Shown: positions 62,514 through 64,000 of the stretch, piece after piece
Position numbering within the stretch: the stretch's first letter is position 1
Layout: the number at the start of each line of letters is the position of its first letter
From: Candidatus Anaerobutyricum avicola
Lineage (GTDB): Bacteria; Bacillota; Clostridia; Lachnospirales; Lachnospiraceae
Direction of reading: 5' to 3'
Assembly: GCA_019113845.1 (NCBI GenBank)
Contig: DXGQ01000010.1
Location: 1-64,000 of the forward strand
DNA: 64,000 nucleotides
Program-made: the position numbers and the translations under genes
The notes under the pieces: generated by a model
What the model saw: only the letters and a program-made list of their open reading frames with translations
The model's database searches: none
What the model was told of the DNA's origin: nothing

Positions 62514-63653
62514 ATGTCATCAAAGAATAACTGGCAAATGGATTTGAGCGAATATATTCGACAGGGGGAACCTTCACAAAAGGAAAAAAGTGAAGCATGG
62601 ATGACGGCCATTGGTCTTCAGGATGTGGATGGGTTACAGACGTCGCCTTATTTATTGGATACTGCGAAAAATCATATCGAAGGTAAAATATCGATTGATG
62701 AAGCAGAACAAAGACTTTTCAGTTATTATGAGGAGCGGAAGGAACGAAATCAGGTAGAAGAAAAAACCCGGGAGGCGGATATTGTTTCATCCAGAATCAC
62801 CAAATTGCTTGGAGAGAGATCATTTAATTTTTCCAGTGTGGAATGGATAGGTATTCACAGGAGATTATTTGAGGGGATTTTCAAGGAGGCAGGAAAGATT
62901 CGTGATTACAATATTTCCAAACGGGAATGGGTTTTAAAAGGGGAATCGGTGGTATATTCTTCTTATACAAATATCCGGGAGACGATGGAATATGATTTTA
63001 GTACGGAAAAGGAATTCTCTTATGGCGGGCTTTCCATGGAAAATATTATACGTCACTTGTCTAAATTTACCTGTGATATTTGGCAGATCCATCCTTTTTG
63101 TGAGGGAAATACGCGGGCAACAGCGGTATTTATAATTAAGTATTTGAATACTCTGGGTTTTCAGATTAATAATGATATGTTTGAAAGACATTCCTGGTAT
63201 TTCAGAAATGCACTGGTAAGAGCGAATTACAGTAATCTGCGGAAGGGAATTTATGCTACAACAAAGTATTTGGAGTTGTTTTTCAGTAATTTACTTTTGG
63301 GAACAAATTTTGAATTAAAGAACAGATATTTGCATTTGGATTATGTTCCGGACGAGGATTATACTGTTGAAGGTCAAACCGCCAAAAAGGAATTTTCAAA
63401 CCGCCAAAATGGCGGTTTAAATGGCGGTTTGGATGATGCTTTAGAACTTACATCAGATGAAAAGATGATTTTAGGTTTTATTGAAGACAATCCTGATGTC
63501 ACACAAAAAATACTTTCCGAGAGAACAGGAAAATCAATACGGACCATTCAAAGGATTATAAGCAGATTAAAAAAGAAAAATATTTTGCATCGTGTCAATG
63601 GGAGATGCCATGGCAAATGGATGATAACCAGGGAGAGAGGACAAAAACAATGA
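62514..63653 (+). CDS. Fic family protein with C-terminal winged HTH
   Basis: The 379-residue protein has an N-terminal antitoxin-like helical part (about 1-85; SEAWMTAIGLQDVDGL, NHIEGKISIDEAEQRL), a Fic domain with the catalytic motif HPFCEGNTRA (about 195-205) and a C-terminal HTH (VTQKILSERTGKSIRTIQRIISRLKKK). Fic proteins transfer AMP or related groups to target proteins. The motif has Thr where the usual HPFxxGNGR has Gly, which could alter activity. ATG 62514 has GGGAGG upstream; the open frame before it is not family-like. The gene is richer in A and T than its neighbours, a sign of transfer. It overlaps the next gene by ATGA. Confidence 0.87.
   Translation: MSSKNNWQMDLSEYIRQGEPSQKEKSEAWMTAIGLQDVDGLQTSPYLLDTAKNHIEGKISIDEAEQRLFSYYEERKERNQVEEKTREADIVSSRITKLLGERSFNFSSVEWIGIHRRLFEGIFKEAGKIRDYNISKREWVLKGESVVYSSYTNIRETMEYDFSTEKEFSYGGLSMENIIRHLSKFTCDIWQIHPFCEGNTRATAVFIIKYLNTLGFQINNDMFERHSWYFRNALVRANYSNLRKGIYATTKYLELFFSNLLLGTNFELKNRYLHLDYVPDEDYTVEGQTAKKEFSNRQNGGLNGGLDDALELTSDEKMILGFIEDNPDVTQKILSERTGKSIRTIQRIISRLKKKNILHRVNGRCHGKWMITRERGQKQ
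63375..63431 (+). repeat. Two direct plus two inverted copies of AAACCGCCA in the fic gene
   Basis: CAAACCGCCA at 63375-63384 and 63397-63406 is followed by TGGCGGTTT at 63410-63418 and 63422-63430. The last two encode NGGLNGGL in the linker between the Fic and HTH domains. Confidence 0.8.
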
Positions 63654-64000
63654 TAGTTGGAGTGTTAGTAATTATCGCAGCAGCTGTAGTTCTATTTTTG
63701 TACTGTGTGAAACCAAACACCACAAGACGGCAGGAGATGGCTGTGTTTGAGAAGCAGTATATTGCCCATAGAGGATTGTTTGATAATAAAAAAGGCATAC
63801 CGGAAAATTCAATTCCGGCGTTTCGGTGGGCGGTGGAGAATGGATATGGCATTGAACTTGACGTGCAGCTGACAGCAGATCATCAGATGGTCGTATTCCA
63901 TGATGAGTCGCTGAAACGGATGTGCGGAGTGGATCATATTTTACATAAATGTACATTGGCTCAGTTACAGCATTTCACATTGGGGGAGACCGCAGAGCGA
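63650..64000 (+). CDS. Glycerophosphodiester phosphodiesterase, 3' end beyond window
   Basis: The visible 117 residues begin with one membrane segment (MIVGVLVIIAAAVVLFLYCV), then the GDPD catalytic start: IAHRGLFDNKKG, PENSIPAF, IELDVQLTADHQMVVFHDE. This gives the conserved HR pair, the Glu and Asp metal ligands and the second His. It cleaves glycerophosphodiesters to glycerol-3-phosphate. The ATG overlaps the fic stop; the frame is open to the end of the window. Confidence 0.9.
   Translation, partial: MIVGVLVIIAAAVVLFLYCVKPNTTRRQEMAVFEKQYIAHRGLFDNKKGIPENSIPAFRWAVENGYGIELDVQLTADHQMVVFHDESLKRMCGVDHILHKCTLAQLQHFTLGETAER

Overview
The window is about 50% GC, densely packed and partly syntenic with the classical Firmicute ribosome-maturation operon (rimP-nusA-rnpM-ylxQ-infB-rbfA-nrnA-truB-ribF). 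Gene content (degenerate 3'-5' exonuclease domain in PolI, YitT, UPF0237/UPF0210 pair, pyruvate carboxylase, Ech hydrogenase, lantibiotic-type ABC/two-component set, AGGAGG ribosome-binding sites, sigma-A promoters with 17-bp spacers) points to an anaerobic clostridial gut bacterium, most likely Lachnospiraceae. This is inference from gene content; no rRNA or tRNA gene was seen.

Layout. 1-9.4 kb: translation and RNA maturation operon plus a cytidylate-kinase-like gene. 9.5-14.5 kb: a five-gene NikABCDE/Opp-type ABC importer. 14.6-17.5 kb: an HTH-aminotransferase fusion, a His-rich CsoR-family regulator and an Fe-S flavoprotein. 17.8-29.4 kb: pyruvate carboxylase, M18 aminopeptidase, a small zinc-finger membrane protein, polA-coaE, a WalJ-like hydrolase and the ACT/UPF0210 pair. 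29.5-35.5 kb: small membrane proteins, a carboxylesterase, an XRE/lipoprotein pair, YitT behind a terminator-containing leader, and DUF3800. 35.7-44.3 kb: a maltose/maltodextrin locus (LacI-type regulator, PTS EIIA-C-B, probable maltose-6'-phosphate phosphatase, MalQ, glucan phosphorylase). 44.3-49.1 kb: LanFEG-type ABC genes divergent from a response regulator/histidine kinase pair. 49.1-59.3 kb: hypABCDE (minus) and echABCDEF (plus) for an energy-converting [NiFe] hydrogenase, now separated by an intact 1.3-kb IS4-type insertion sequence. 59.4-64 kb: GGDEF protein, DUF1294 protein, two decayed genes, a histidine phosphatase, a Fic protein and the start of a glycerophosphodiester phosphodiesterase.

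How the parts work together. The Nik-type importer, HypA/HypB nickel insertion and the Ech hydrogenase form a possible nickel-to-hydrogenase chain; neither hypF nor a maturation endopeptidase is present here, and the Ech large subunit ends at its last metal-binding motif, so it needs no C-terminal cleavage. In the maltose locus, sugar would enter as maltose-6'-phosphate, be dephosphorylated by the EEP-family phosphatase, and be processed by MalQ and the phosphorylase to glucose and glucose-1-phosphate.

The strongest candidates for undescribed biology are non-coding: (i) a two-hairpin leader with compensatory base changes just upstream of two unrelated genes (27.6 kb and 37.1 kb); (ii) two opposed arrays of TTGCGY half-sites, phased at exactly 11 bp, in the lacI-PTS intergenic region; (iii) a YitT leader with a terminator and a mutually exclusive antiterminator helix; (iv) an IS whose target duplication falls on the apparent -10 element of the hyp operon, near a Rex-like operator for ech; and (v) an HTH-aminotransferase fusion with a perfectly placed internal ribosome-binding site.
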